Shown here: positions 26,870 through 35,814 of the stretch, piece by piece
How the letters are laid out: every line of letters starts with the position of its first letter
Numbering within the stretch: position 1 is the stretch's first letter
DNA from: Pacificimonas aurantium
Lineage (GTDB): Bacteria; Pseudomonadota; Alphaproteobacteria; Sphingomonadales; Sphingomonadaceae
Direction: 5' to 3'
Assembly: GCF_020092905.1 (NCBI RefSeq)
Contig: NZ_JAGSGB010000003.1
Coordinates: forward strand, 1-64,000
Length of the DNA: 64,000 nt
Made by a program: the position numbers and the translations under genes
Notes under the pieces: model-generated
The model's input: only the letters and a program-made list of their open reading frames with translations
Databases searched by the model: none
Told to the model about the DNA's origin: nothing

Positions 26870-27445
26870 ATGAGCCGAACAAACAGTTCGTTTGAGTTTC
26901 GCGGAGTGAATCACATCGCGCTGGTCTGCAAGGACATGGCCGAGACCGTGCGGTTCTATCGCGATACGTTGGGAATGCCGCTGATGAAAACGCTCGACCT
27001 GCCCGGAGACGGCGGGCAGCATTTCTTCTTCGACGTTGGGAACGGCGATTGCATCGCCTTCTTCTGGTTTCCCAGAGCGCCCGAGCGCGCGCCGGGTATC
27101 GCGTCACCTGCGGCCCTGCCGACGAAAGGCGACTTCTCGACCGCCCATGGCTCGCTTAACCACATCGCCATCAACATATCGGCCGAAAAGTTCGACGAAT
27201 ATGTCGACCGGCTGGTCGAGCGCGGGGTGGAGATTTCGGCGGTCCTCAATCACGACCATTCGCCGACCCAAGTAAGCGCCGACGTTAACGACGATACCTG
27301 GATTCGGTCGGTCTATTTCTTCGACCCGGACGGCGTCTGTCTGGAGCTAGCCGCCTGGACCATGCCCATCGACGAAAGCCATGTGCGACACGATCCGGTC
27401 GACGCGGACGGACGCAAGGTCGAAGGCCTGGTCGTCGAATCCTGA
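26870..27445 (+). CDS. VOC family protein (glyoxalase/dioxygenase fold)
   Basis: A 191-residue VOC protein opening FRGVNHIALVCKDMAETVRF, with a second module containing SLNHIAINIS and FDPDGVCLELAAW. His in VNHIAL, His in LNHIAI and Glu in CLELA are the expected metal ligands. It has the same architecture as the VOC protein at 20122 but is only moderately similar, so the two are old paralogues or recruited separately. The ATG at 26870 has AGGGGAG upstream. It sits between the MFS transporter and a broken CMD-family gene. Confidence 0.82.
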   Translation: MSRTNSSFEFRGVNHIALVCKDMAETVRFYRDTLGMPLMKTLDLPGDGGQHFFFDVGNGDCIAFFWFPRAPERAPGIASPAALPTKGDFSTAHGSLNHIAINISAEKFDEYVDRLVERGVEISAVLNHDHSPTQVSADVNDDTWIRSVYFFDPDGVCLELAAWTMPIDESHVRHDPVDADGRKVEGLVVES

Positions 27446-27476
27446 AGCTGCTGACCCAATTGCCCGGAGTATCCCA

Positions 27477-28115
27477 ATGCCTTCCTTGAAACAGATATCG
27501 CGCGCTGACGCCAAATCCGACATCGTCCTGGAATTCTACAAGCGGCTCTTCGGCGATCGCGACCCGGTGGCGGAGCCCGGCACGGCCACCGGCACGCCCG
27601 GGGACTGGTGGACCGTCTTTGCGAACGCACCCGATATCCTGGAACATGCCATCCAGGGTTTTCGCGTCTATCGGGATCCCAAACGCAAGCTGGATCCCGT
27701 CCTGCGCGAACTGGGGCAGACCAGGGCGGGCTAGCTGAAGAGCAGCCAGTTCGTCTTTTCGCAGCATTGCAAGTCGCTGAGAAGCCTGGACGTTCCGGAG
27801 GAGAAGATCGCCGCCGTACCGCACTGGCAGGTTGCCGGTGTCTTCGACGAGCAGGAACGCACCGTGCTTGCCTATACCGACTATCTGGTCGGGCAGGGCG
27901 GCCGAGTCCCCGATAAGGTCATGGAGGCCCTCAAAGCCTTCCTGAGCGACGAGGAAATCCTGGAACTGACATACATCACGGCGCTGTACGATATGCATGC
28001 CGTCATGAGCCGGGCGTTGAGACTGGAGTTCGACGACCGCGATGACCCCATTGTCGAGGTCGCCGCTCCGGAAGATTTTCGTATGACCGACTTCCTGGGT
28101 TCGCGCGGACGCTGA
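27477..28115 (+). pseudogene. Carboxymuconolactone decarboxylase-like protein interrupted by an amber codon
   Basis: From ATG 27477 the frame encodes MPSLKQISRADAKSDIVLEF onwards up to LGQTRAG, then a TAG at 27732-27734. The same frame continues without shift as a typical CMD-family core (SSQFVFSQHCKSL, LAYTDYLVGQGGRVPD, ILELTYITALYDMHAVMSRA) to a stop at 28115. Relatives usually have an aromatic residue at the stop position, so a TGG-to-TAG change would explain it. The downstream half has no good start of its own. It belongs to the regulated catabolic operon, but the product is probably absent unless the codon is read through. Confidence 0.8.
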
Positions 28116-28178
28116 CGGCTATGCTAGTCCCGGTCTTTTCGGTGTCGTCGTGGCGCCGGAGGGGCTTAGGGGACAAAC

Positions 28179-28616
28179 ATGGACGATCCGGTTCACTTCG
28201 TGATGCCAGCTCTGTTCGACTGGTTCTGCTGGTTCGACGACGGCTTGCAGAGAACGATGCGGGAGGCCGGCTTCCCGGAAGTATCCCGCGCGCAGTCGCT
28301 TGTGATGGTCAACGTCGTGCGCGGTACGAACAGACCCAACGAGCTGGCCAAGAAGCTGCGCGTCAGTCGTCAGGCGGTGCATGTCACGCTGAAGCAGATG
28401 AGCGAGAAAGGCATCATCGACCTGCGGCCGGACGATGCCAATTCCCGCTTCCGGATCGTCCAGTTCACCGAGCTGGGAATGGCGATGCGAAAACGGGCCG
28501 CCGCTTTTCTGGGCGAGGCGACCGAAGAGATTCGAGCCCTGCTGGGGAGCGAACGGTCCGAAGTCTTCTTCGAGAGTCTGTCCTTTCCGATAGACCGGGC
28601 CGGCGTGCAGCGCTGA
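28179..28616 (+). CDS. MarR family transcriptional regulator
   Basis: A 145-residue winged-helix regulator. The DNA-binding part is seen in RPNELAKKLRVSRQAVHVTL followed by KQMSEKGIIDLRPDDANSR (wing with the family Asp/Arg pair), flanked by dimerisation helices. Such proteins repress until a phenolic or other small ligand binds. It is preceded by AGGGGAC and is the last plus-strand gene of the locus, so it may regulate the catabolic genes or the efflux operon that converges on it. Confidence 0.85.
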   Translation: MDDPVHFVMPALFDWFCWFDDGLQRTMREAGFPEVSRAQSLVMVNVVRGTNRPNELAKKLRVSRQAVHVTLKQMSEKGIIDLRPDDANSRFRIVQFTELGMAMRKRAAAFLGEATEEIRALLGSERSEVFFESLSFPIDRAGVQR

Positions 28617-28627
28617 GCGAGGAGGGT

Positions 28628-28665
28628 GCCGCAGTAGAGGAGAGCTAGGAGCCCTCTGCTGTGGC
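28628..28665. terminator. Hairpin between convergent genes, possible bidirectional terminator
   Basis: GCCGCAGTAGAGG (28628-28640) pairs with CCTCTGCTGTGGC (28653-28665) over 13 positions with two G-U wobbles. It lies where the MarR gene and the minus-strand efflux gene converge, and its right arm is inside the last codons of the latter. There is no T-run, so efficiency is uncertain. Confidence 0.4.
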
Positions 28666-30135
28666 GGCCGGCGGCGCAGGTACGGAAAACCCGCCCCCTC
28701 CGCCAAGGGCCACGTAAAGCGCGACATGGGCCTCGGCGAGCTGGCGCTCGATGACGATCAGGTTCTGCCGCGCGGCAAAGAGGTTTCGCTCGGCGTCGAG
28801 AACCTCCAGATAGCGAGCCGCCCCCTCTCGATACCGCAGGCGCGCCAGTCGCGAAATCGCGTCCAGAGCAGCCACGTTCCGCTCCTGCGCCTCGACCTGC
28901 TCAGCGAGCCAGCGGCGCCGGGCGAGCGCATCCGAAACTTCACGGAACGCTGTCTGGATTGCGCGTTCGTATGCAGCGACCTGAATTAGTTCGCGCGCTT
29001 CGGCGACGTCCAGATTTGCCTCGCGCCGGCCCCAGTCGAACAGCGGCAGGTCTATGCTGGGGCCGAAGCGCCAGCTGAAGCCGTCGTCGCCCACGAGATT
29101 GTCCAGTTCCGTGGAGGCAAAGCCCGCAGTGCCGGTCAGGCTGATGGTGGGGAAGAACGCCGCGCGCGCCGCGCCGATGTCGAAGCGTGCCGCCTGAAGG
29201 TCGTATTCGGCGGCAATCACATCCGGCCGGGCAAGAAGGAGGGTGGATGGCATACCGGCGTCGATCGTGGTGACGAGGTCCTGCTCCTCCAGGCTGTGGC
29301 CCGGAGGCAAGTCGCCGGCGACCGGTCCGCCGACGAGAACCGCCAGCAGGTTGCGCGTTTCCGCACGGCTGAGCTGAAGCGCGGAGAGTTCGGTCTGCGC
29401 CTGCGTGACGAGTGCGTCGGCCTGGCGGAAATCGAGAGCCGAGGTAATGCCGGATTCCAGCCGGAGCCGGGCAATGCGCAGCTCTTCCTGCCGGCTCTCG
29501 AGCGTCGCCTCGGCGAGGCTGATGCGCTCATCGGCTTCAAGCAGCGTGAAATAAGCCGACGCGACATCCCCGACCAGCGAGAGGCGAAAGGCCCGCTCTG
29601 CCGCCACCGTCGAAAGATACCGGGCGAGTGCGGCGTCGCTGAGGTTGCGTACCCGGCCCCAGAAATCGAGTTCGAAGGAGGAGACGCCGACACTGAGGTC
29701 ATAGTTGGTGACCGTAACGGCAGCCGGTGCATCGACCGTCTCGCCGTCATCCGCATCTTCGCCCTGGTTCGTGGTCACGGCACCAAGGGCGGAGCTTCCG
29801 ATCGGCGTCCGGCTGCGAATTGCCGAGCCGCTCGCACCCACTTCGGGAAGGCGCTCGGCACGCTGAACCCGAAAGGCCGCGCGCGCCTCCGCGATGCGGC
29901 CGGTCGCCTGCACGAGGTCGCGGTTGTTGTCGAGCGCCGCGGCGATCAACGCTTCCAGCCGCTCGTCGCCGAAAAAGTCGCGCCACGCGATTTCCGAGGC
30001 AAGGGGACCGCCGGTCTCAGGCCTGTAAGCCGCATCATATTCGGCGGCGGTCGGAAGGTCCGGCGCCTGATGCTCGGGGGCAAGGTTGATGCAGCCGCCG
30101 AGAAGCAGACTGGCAATAAGTGTAATCTTACGCAT
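28645..30135 (-). CDS. Outer-membrane efflux lipoprotein (NodT family)
   Basis: About 496 residues from the ATG at 30135, which begins MRKITLIASLLLGGCINLAP with the lipobox LGGC. The TolC-like core shows long helical repeats, IAWRDFFGDERLEALIAAAL near the start and RPDVIAAEYDLQAARFD in the second half. It is the outer channel of the tripartite pump formed with the RND and adaptor genes upstream on the same strand, and it overlaps the pump gene by 8 bp. The longer frame to 30327 is only overlap with the pump gene. Confidence 0.92.
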   Translation of the reverse strand: MRKITLIASLLLGGCINLAPEHQAPDLPTAAEYDAAYRPETGGPLASEIAWRDFFGDERLEALIAAALDNNRDLVQATGRIAEARAAFRVQRAERLPEVGASGSAIRSRTPIGSSALGAVTTNQGEDADDGETVDAPAAVTVTNYDLSVGVSSFELDFWGRVRNLSDAALARYLSTVAAERAFRLSLVGDVASAYFTLLEADERISLAEATLESRQEELRIARLRLESGITSALDFRQADALVTQAQTELSALQLSRAETRNLLAVLVGGPVAGDLPPGHSLEEQDLVTTIDAGMPSTLLLARPDVIAAEYDLQAARFDIGAARAAFFPTISLTGTAGFASTELDNLVGDDGFSWRFGPSIDLPLFDWGRREANLDVAEARELIQVAAYERAIQTAFREVSDALARRRWLAEQVEAQERNVAALDAISRLARLRYREGAARYLEVLDAERNLFAARQNLIVIERQLAEAHVALYVALGGGGGFSVPAPPAATAEGS

Positions 30136-33100
30136 CGCGGACGGCTCCTGCCGAAGCGGTTTCCGGTGCCGGTGCATCCGGTGTCTTCTTGCTGAGATAG
30201 CGCCGCACCAGAAGGTAGAGGACGGGGATGAAGAAGATCCCCAGGGCGGTGGCGAACACCATCCCGCCCATGACGCCGGTACCAACGGCAATCTGACTTG
30301 CCGCGCTGGCGCCCGAAGCCGTGGCAAGCGGTACCATGCCGAGAATGAAAGCGAGCGAAGTCATGATGATCGGGCGCAGGCGCAGCGAGGCTGCTTCCTT
30401 CACCGCCTCCATCGGAGACTTGCCGGCGTCCTCGGCTTCGATGGCGAACTCCACGATCAGGATCGCGTTCTTCGCGGCGAGACCGATAATGGTGATGAGG
30501 CCGACGTTGAAATAGACGTCAGCCGACAGCCCCCTCAGCATCGAGAAGAGCACTGCGCCGAGAACGCCCAGCGGCACGATGAGGAGGACGGACACCGGGA
30601 TCGACCAGCTTTCGTAGAGGGCCGACAGGATCAGGAAGACGACGACGATCGACAGCGCCAACAGAAGCGCGATCTGGTTGCCCGCCTGCTTTTCCTCGAA
30701 ACTGATGCCCGTCCATTCATATGTCAGCCCCTGAGGCAGTATCTCGGCCGCGAGACGCTCCATTTCCGCCAGCGCTTCTCCGGAGGAAACGCCCGGCGCG
30801 GACATGCCGGAGATCGTCAGGTTAGGATAGCCGTTGTAGCGCTGGATCTGCGGCGGGCCTGCGGTCCATTCGGTATCCGCAAAGGCGCTGAACGGTACCA
30901 GGTCGCCGGACGAATTGGGGAGGCGAAGCGACATGACATCCTCGGGCCGCACACGGTCCTCCGCCCGGGCCTGAAGGAGCACCTGCTTGACCCGCCCCTC
31001 GCGTGTGAAGTCGTTCACATAGGCCGACCCGAAGGTGATCGAGAGCGCCTGGTTAATGTCGTCCATGGAGAGGCCGAGCGCGCGCGCCCTGATCCGGTCG
31101 ATGTTCACCCGCAGCTGCGGCGCATCGGGCTGTCCCTCGGGGCGTACGCCCGTGAGAAGAGGGCTCTGACTGGCGGCGCCGAGCAGCTGACCCTGCGCTC
31201 CCTGCAGCGCGTCGCGCCCCAGACCGCCCCGGTCTTCGAGTTTGAAGCTGAACCCGCTGGCATTTCCGAGCTGCTGGATGGCGGGGGGATTGATTGTGAA
31301 CGCCATGGCGCTGTCGAGGGAAGCGAACGTTCCCATGGCCCTTCCGAGTAGCTCCTCGGCCGATGCCTCGCGCTCCTCCCAGGGTTTCAGGCTGGTGAAC
31401 ACCATGCCCATATTCTGACCCTGGCCGAAGAAACTGAACCCCCGGACGCCGATCGTGTTCGCGACCGCCTCGTTCTCTATCCAGAAATTCTCGACCTCGG
31501 TCATGGCTTCATTCGTGCGGGCACGGGTCGCGCCCGGAGGAGCCTGCACGGCGGTAATGAGAGTGCCCTGGTCTTCGGTCGGCAGGAACCCGCCGGGCAG
31601 GCGCAGGAACAGCACTGCCGTCAGGCCGGCGAGCAGAACGAAGACGCCGAGCACGCGCAGGGGAGCCGCCAACAGCCGGGCTACGCCGCCGTCATAGCGC
31701 CTTGTCGTTCCTTGGAAGCCGCGATCGAAACCGTTGAAGAAGCGGCGTAGCAGTCCCGGCGAATCCGCAGCCGCCTTCTCCTGATGCTTCAGGAAGGTCG
31801 CGCATAGCGCCGGGGTCAGCGTCAGCGCCAGAAGCGCAGAGAACAGGATCGAAATCGCAAGCGTTACGGAAAACTGCCTGTAAATACCGCCCGTGGATCC
31901 GGGGAAAAAGGCCATCGGGATGAATACCGCGGCCAGCACGAGCGTGATGCCGACAATGGCACCGGTGATCTGGTCCATCGCCTTTCGGGTCGCTTCTTTC
32001 GGCGGCAGTCCCTCCTCGCTCATGATGCGCTCGACATTCTCGATCACGATGATGGCGTCGTCGACGAGGATGCCGATGGCGAGAACCATGCCGAAAAGCG
32101 TGAGGACGTTGATCGAGAAGCCGAACAGCGCCAGCCCCAAGCATGAGCCCGCCAGCGCGATCGGAACGACGATCGTCGGGATCAGGGTAGCGCGCCAGTT
32201 CTGCAGGAACAGGAACATCACGAGGAAGACCAGGATTACGGCCTCCACGAGCGTATGGATCACGGCCTCGATCGATGCCGAAACGAAGGGCGTCGTGTCG
32301 AAGGGAATCGCCCAGGTCATGTCGTCAGGGAACCCCTCTTCGAGTTCCGCCAGCCGTTCGCGTACCCCTTCTGCGGTGGCGAGCGCATTGGCTCCCGTTG
32401 CAAGCTGAACGGCAATACCCGCCATAGGCTCTCCGTTCAGCCGGGCAATCTGCGCGTAGCGCTGGGCGCCCAGTTCCACGCTGGCAACATCACGAAGCCG
32501 GACGTTCGACCCGTCCGGATTTGCGCGAAGGATGATGTCCTCGAACTCGTCTGCGCTCGAAAACCGGCCTTCCGTCACGATTTGTGCGGTCAGTTCCGTA
32601 TCGGGCGGTGAGGGCAGGGCGCCCAGCTGGCCGCCGGCGGTCTGACTGTTCTGCGACCGAACCTCTGCCAGCACTGCGGAGGGAGAGAGATCGTAGGAGG
32701 CCAGGCGCTCCGGATCGAGCCAGATGCGCATTGCATATTCGGAGCCGAACAATTGCACGTCGCCGACGCCGCTCACGCGCCGAAGTTCGTCAGCGATATT
32801 CTGCGCGGCATAGTCGCCGAGATCGAGACTGCTAAGCTTGCCGCTCTCCGAAACGAGGGCGACCACCATCAGGAAGCCGCTTGCCGTCTGGCGCACCTGG
32901 ATACCCTGACGCCGCACTTCTTGGGGAAGGCGTGCTTCGACGGTCGACAACCGGTTCTGCACCTCGGTCTGCGCAATGTCGATGTCGGTGCCGGCCTCGA
33001 ACGTGACGTCGATCTGGGCAGTTCCGTTCGAGCGGCTGGTAGACGACATGTAGAGATAGCCGTCGACGCCGTTCAGTTGCTGCTCGATGACCTGCGCGAC

Positions 33101-33280
33101 GTTTTCCTCGAGCGTTTCCGCATCCGCACCGGGATAGGTGGCCGTGATGGTGAGGGACGGCGGAGCCACCTGAGGATATTGCTCGATTGGCAAGCTCTGA
33201 AGGGCGATGAAGCCGCCGAGCAAGATGCCGAGCGCGATGACCCAGGCGAAAACCGGGCGGTCGATGAAGAAACGGGGCAT
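30128..33280 (-). CDS. RND efflux pump permease (HAE1 family, AcrB/MexB type)
   Basis: A 1050-residue pump beginning MPRFFIDRPVFAWVIALGIL, the standard HAE1 opening. TM4 keeps both relay aspartates (GILVDDAIIVIENVERIMSE) and TM10 keeps the lysine (GLAAKNAILIVEFAIEAEDA), so proton coupling should be normal. Porter-domain signatures such as QYPQVAPPSLTITATYPGAD are present. It exports drugs or other amphiphiles from the periplasm and inner leaflet. It stands second in an adaptor-pump-channel operon that diverges from a TetR gene, the classic acrR/acrAB arrangement. Confidence 0.94.
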   Translation of the reverse strand: MPRFFIDRPVFAWVIALGILLGGFIALQSLPIEQYPQVAPPSLTITATYPGADAETLEENVAQVIEQQLNGVDGYLYMSSTSRSNGTAQIDVTFEAGTDIDIAQTEVQNRLSTVEARLPQEVRRQGIQVRQTASGFLMVVALVSESGKLSSLDLGDYAAQNIADELRRVSGVGDVQLFGSEYAMRIWLDPERLASYDLSPSAVLAEVRSQNSQTAGGQLGALPSPPDTELTAQIVTEGRFSSADEFEDIILRANPDGSNVRLRDVASVELGAQRYAQIARLNGEPMAGIAVQLATGANALATAEGVRERLAELEEGFPDDMTWAIPFDTTPFVSASIEAVIHTLVEAVILVFLVMFLFLQNWRATLIPTIVVPIALAGSCLGLALFGFSINVLTLFGMVLAIGILVDDAIIVIENVERIMSEEGLPPKEATRKAMDQITGAIVGITLVLAAVFIPMAFFPGSTGGIYRQFSVTLAISILFSALLALTLTPALCATFLKHQEKAAADSPGLLRRFFNGFDRGFQGTTRRYDGGVARLLAAPLRVLGVFVLLAGLTAVLFLRLPGGFLPTEDQGTLITAVQAPPGATRARTNEAMTEVENFWIENEAVANTIGVRGFSFFGQGQNMGMVFTSLKPWEEREASAEELLGRAMGTFASLDSAMAFTINPPAIQQLGNASGFSFKLEDRGGLGRDALQGAQGQLLGAASQSPLLTGVRPEGQPDAPQLRVNIDRIRARALGLSMDDINQALSITFGSAYVNDFTREGRVKQVLLQARAEDRVRPEDVMSLRLPNSSGDLVPFSAFADTEWTAGPPQIQRYNGYPNLTISGMSAPGVSSGEALAEMERLAAEILPQGLTYEWTGISFEEKQAGNQIALLLALSIVVVFLILSALYESWSIPVSVLLIVPLGVLGAVLFSMLRGLSADVYFNVGLITIIGLAAKNAILIVEFAIEAEDAGKSPMEAVKEAASLRLRPIIMTSLAFILGMVPLATASGASAASQIAVGTGVMGGMVFATALGIFFIPVLYLLVRRYLSKKTPDAPAPETASAGAVRDA

Positions 33281-33283
33281 GGC

Positions 33284-34507
33284 TTACTCTTCCGCGCCGG
33301 CCGCGGACCCGGGTTGAGAGGGGGGCTGCGAATTGGGCGCCGTGCCAGAGGCGGCGGAACCTTCGCCCGCACTAATCCCTGCCACCCGGACGCGCTGGCC
33401 GGGCTGCACCTTCTGCAGGCCGCTCACGATCACTCTATCGCCCTCCGACAGTCCTTCGGTGATGATCCAGTCCGCACCGTCCTGCGGACCGAGTTCGACC
33501 GGCATGGGAGTTACGACGCCATCCTCGCCGACAAGATAGACGCTTGCTTCATCTTCGCTGACCATCACGGCTCGCTGCGGAACGGACAGGCCGCGCCGCC
33601 TCTCCCCCGCCAGCATGCGGCCGGTGACATATTGGCCGGGCAGTAGCACCCGCTGCGGCGTGGAGGGGTTGGGGACTTCCGCGCGGACGGTAATGGTCCC
33701 TGTGCCTTCGGAAACGGACAGGTCCAGAAAGTCGATATGGCCGGTAACGCCGGCCGGGGTGCCGTCTTCATAGGTGATCTCGACGGCAACGCGGCTGGGA
33801 TCGGGTACGTCGAGCGCGCCTTCCCGGATGTTGCGGCGGAGTGCCAGCAGTTCGGATGTCGACTGGGAAAAGTTCACATAGACCGGATCAAGCTGCTCGA
33901 CGACGGTGAGAAGCGTTGCCTCGCCTTCGCTGACGAGCGCGCCCTCGCGAACCTGGGCGCGGCCGGCGCGGCCAGAGATGGGCGCGTTCACATTGGTATA
34001 GCTTAGCGTCAGACGCCGCGCTTCCGAAGCGGCCTCGGCCTGCGCTACGTCGGCTTCCGCTTCGCGGAGTGCGGCAATGGCGGCATCATATTCCTGCTGA
34101 CTGATCGCCTGCTGATCGACGAGCCCGTCATAGCGGCGTACGACCTCCCGCGCGTTCGCAGCGGTCGCGCGCGCCCGTTGAAGGGTAGCCTGCGCCTGAT
34201 TGTAGGCGGCTCGTGCCTCTCGCGGGTCGATCCGGAAGAGGAGTTTTCCTTCCGCGACCTGCGTTCCCTCCTCATAGGTGACTGCTTCGACGATGCCGGT
34301 GACACGCGCGCGGACTTCGGCAGTCCTCAGCGGCTCTACCCGGCCGGGCAATTCTATGACGTTCGGCACGGGATGCGCCTCGACCACCACCGTCTCGACA
34401 AGGGGGGGAGGTGCTGACGGCGCAGCCTCTTCCTCGCCTGTCCCGCCGCAAGCGGCGAGTAGTGCCACGAGCAGCAAGGCGGCCGCGGCTTCGACCCTTC
34501 GAATCAT
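33284..34507 (-). CDS. RND efflux periplasmic adaptor (AcrA-like lipoprotein)
   Basis: About 407 residues from the ATG at 34507: MIRRVEAAAALLLVALLAAC, a signal with lipobox LAAC. The lipoyl halves are at EVRARVTGIVEAVTYEEGTQ and NAPISGRAGRAQVREGALVS, with a helical hairpin (YDGLVDQQAISQQEYDAA) between, then beta-barrel and membrane-proximal domains ending in VIVSGLQKVQPGQRV. It is the first gene of the operon, with a TetR-type palindrome 34 bases upstream. A longer frame to 34540 would run up to that operator and is less likely. Confidence 0.92.
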   Translation of the reverse strand: MIRRVEAAAALLLVALLAACGGTGEEEAAPSAPPPLVETVVVEAHPVPNVIELPGRVEPLRTAEVRARVTGIVEAVTYEEGTQVAEGKLLFRIDPREARAAYNQAQATLQRARATAANAREVVRRYDGLVDQQAISQQEYDAAIAALREAEADVAQAEAASEARRLTLSYTNVNAPISGRAGRAQVREGALVSEGEATLLTVVEQLDPVYVNFSQSTSELLALRRNIREGALDVPDPSRVAVEITYEDGTPAGVTGHIDFLDLSVSEGTGTITVRAEVPNPSTPQRVLLPGQYVTGRMLAGERRRGLSVPQRAVMVSEDEASVYLVGEDGVVTPMPVELGPQDGADWIITEGLSEGDRVIVSGLQKVQPGQRVRVAGISAGEGSAASGTAPNSQPPSQPGSAAGAEE

Positions 34508-34540
34508 TCCGGATACGCTCCAATTTCGCAGTTGCAGCAT

Positions 34541-34558
34541 ATGTAATTTCGATTACAT
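34541..34558. promoter_or_regulatory. Perfect 7-bp inverted repeat, TetR-type operator
   Basis: ATGTAATTTCGATTACAT has perfect 7-bp arms around TTCG. It lies in the 94 bases between the divergent adaptor gene and the TetR gene, in the AT-rich stretch where both promoters should be, and is the natural binding site for that TetR protein. Confidence 0.65.
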
Positions 34559-34601
34559 CACTTGTGCAAGAGGCAAATGCCCCGGGACGGGAGAAGTTTT
34601 T

Positions 34602-35216
34602 GTGAGCCTGCAGGAAGAACGTCTTTTGGAGCGCCGCACCGCCATGCTCGGGGCTGCGCGAGAGTTGTTCATTGCAAAGGGCTTCGATGACACCAGTCTG
34701 ACCGAAGTGGTGAAGCGGTCGGGCGGCTCTTTGGCGACGCTCTACAAGCTGTTCGGCAACAAGGAGGGTCTTCTGCTCGCGGTGCTCGTGGAAGATCCCG
34801 AACGCCTCGACTTCGGAAGTGAAATCCGCATCCTGGCGGATCAGGGCGAAGTTCCGGCCGATATCCTCCTATCCATCGGTCTCCGGTTCGCTGCCAAATT
34901 GTCCGAGCCGGGAATCCGGGCGATCATGCGGATCATGATCGGGCAGAGCATCCGCGACGAAGATTGGGCGGCCCGCTTCGACGCCCTCGTCAGCCGCCCG
35001 GTCGAAGACAGCCTGACAACAAGTTTCGAATGCTGGCAGAGCCAGGGGGCGATCGACAAACGTCACGACCCCCGTGAGCTTGCCGGATCCTTCCTGAGCC
35101 TGATCGTCTACCCGTTCGAAGCGCTTGCAATCCGGGGCCGCTCCGTCGGGACCGACGAAGGCGCGGTGCGGCATAACATCCTGCGGTTCATCGACGGCTG
35201 TTTCGCTGATGTCTGA
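34602..35216 (+). CDS. TetR/AcrR family transcriptional regulator
   Basis: About 204 residues from the GTG at 34602 (VSLQEERLLERRTAMLGAAR), with GGGAG about nine bases upstream. The TetR helix-turn-helix is clear: ARELFIAKGFDDTSLTEVVK followed by SGGSLATLYKLFGNKEGLL. The C-terminal ligand/dimer domain resembles the AcrR-type group (ALVSRPVEDSLTTSFECWQS). It diverges from the adaptor-pump-channel operon and should repress it through the palindrome at 34541. The open frame extends upstream to 34278 inside the adaptor gene, but that is overlap. Confidence 0.9.
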   Translation: MSLQEERLLERRTAMLGAARELFIAKGFDDTSLTEVVKRSGGSLATLYKLFGNKEGLLLAVLVEDPERLDFGSEIRILADQGEVPADILLSIGLRFAAKLSEPGIRAIMRIMIGQSIRDEDWAARFDALVSRPVEDSLTTSFECWQSQGAIDKRHDPRELAGSFLSLIVYPFEALAIRGRSVGTDEGAVRHNILRFIDGCFADV

Positions 35217-35280
35217 TGCACCCTGTTCGACAGAAAGACCCGCCTGAAGCCCCGTTGCGAGACCCACATACCCATCCTGA

Positions 35281-35298
35281 TTTCAGTCATGACTGAAA
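35281..35298. promoter_or_regulatory. Perfect 18-bp palindrome upstream of a GbsR/MarR gene
   Basis: TTTCAGTCATGACTGAAA is a perfect palindrome immediately upstream of a -35-like TTGACA (35303-35308). It lies 40 bases before the regulator start, the position expected for an autorepression site of a MarR-type dimer. Confidence 0.65.
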
Positions 35299-35337
35299 CC
35301 CTTTGACAGCTGGCAGCCCCGGACCTAGCGCCGAGAT

Positions 35338-35814
35338 GTGACCCATTGTCTTTCCGCCACCGAACAATCGTTTATCGAAACGTTCGGCATGCGGCAGGCC
35401 GATAGCGGGCTTCCTCGTATCCTTGGCCAGATCTGGGCCTTGCTCGTGACGATCGGAGAGCCGCTGACCGCGGCCGAGATAGCCGGCCTGTTGTCCGTGA
35501 GCCGAGCGAGTGTCAGCACGAATACAGCGCTCTTGCTCAACATGGGGCTCATCGAGAAACAGCCCGTATCGGGGAAGCGAACCGTACAATTTGCCGTGCG
35601 CAAGCATCCGTACCGGCATTTTCTTCGCGTGCTGACAGACCGCATGCAAACCATGTCCCGAGTGGTGGGAGAGATGGCGGAAGCTACCGACCGGCCCGGG
35701 TCCCAGGCGACGCTGGAGGACCTGGCAGCCTTCTACCGCAGCATGGAGGCCGCGTTCCGTTCGGTCCGATATCCGCCCTCGGGCGCAGACGGTCGGGACG
35801 GTCAAGACGGATGA
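35338..35814 (+). CDS. GbsR/MarR family transcriptional regulator
   Basis: A 158-residue protein starting at a GTG. LPRILGQIWALLVTIGEPLT is the GbsR-type opening; the winged helix follows in AEIAGLLSVSRASVSTNTAL and LLNMGLIEKQPVSGKRTVQF. The C-terminal helices (HFLRVLTDRMQTMSRVVGEM) would form the dimer. It is the first gene of an operon with an outer-membrane channel, an adaptor and an RND pump, overlapping the channel gene by 4 bp (ATGA). It probably represses the whole operon through the palindrome at 35281. Confidence 0.85.
   Translation: MTHCLSATEQSFIETFGMRQADSGLPRILGQIWALLVTIGEPLTAAEIAGLLSVSRASVSTNTALLLNMGLIEKQPVSGKRTVQFAVRKHPYRHFLRVLTDRMQTMSRVVGEMAEATDRPGSQATLEDLAAFYRSMEAAFRSVRYPPSGADGRDGQDG

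Noticed and set aside
27732-27734. TAG as a pyrrolysine codon
   Set aside because: Pyrrolysine occurs in methylamine methyltransferases, not in CMD-family proteins, and no pyl genes are seen. The nearby methylamine-type dehydrogenase uses TTQ instead.
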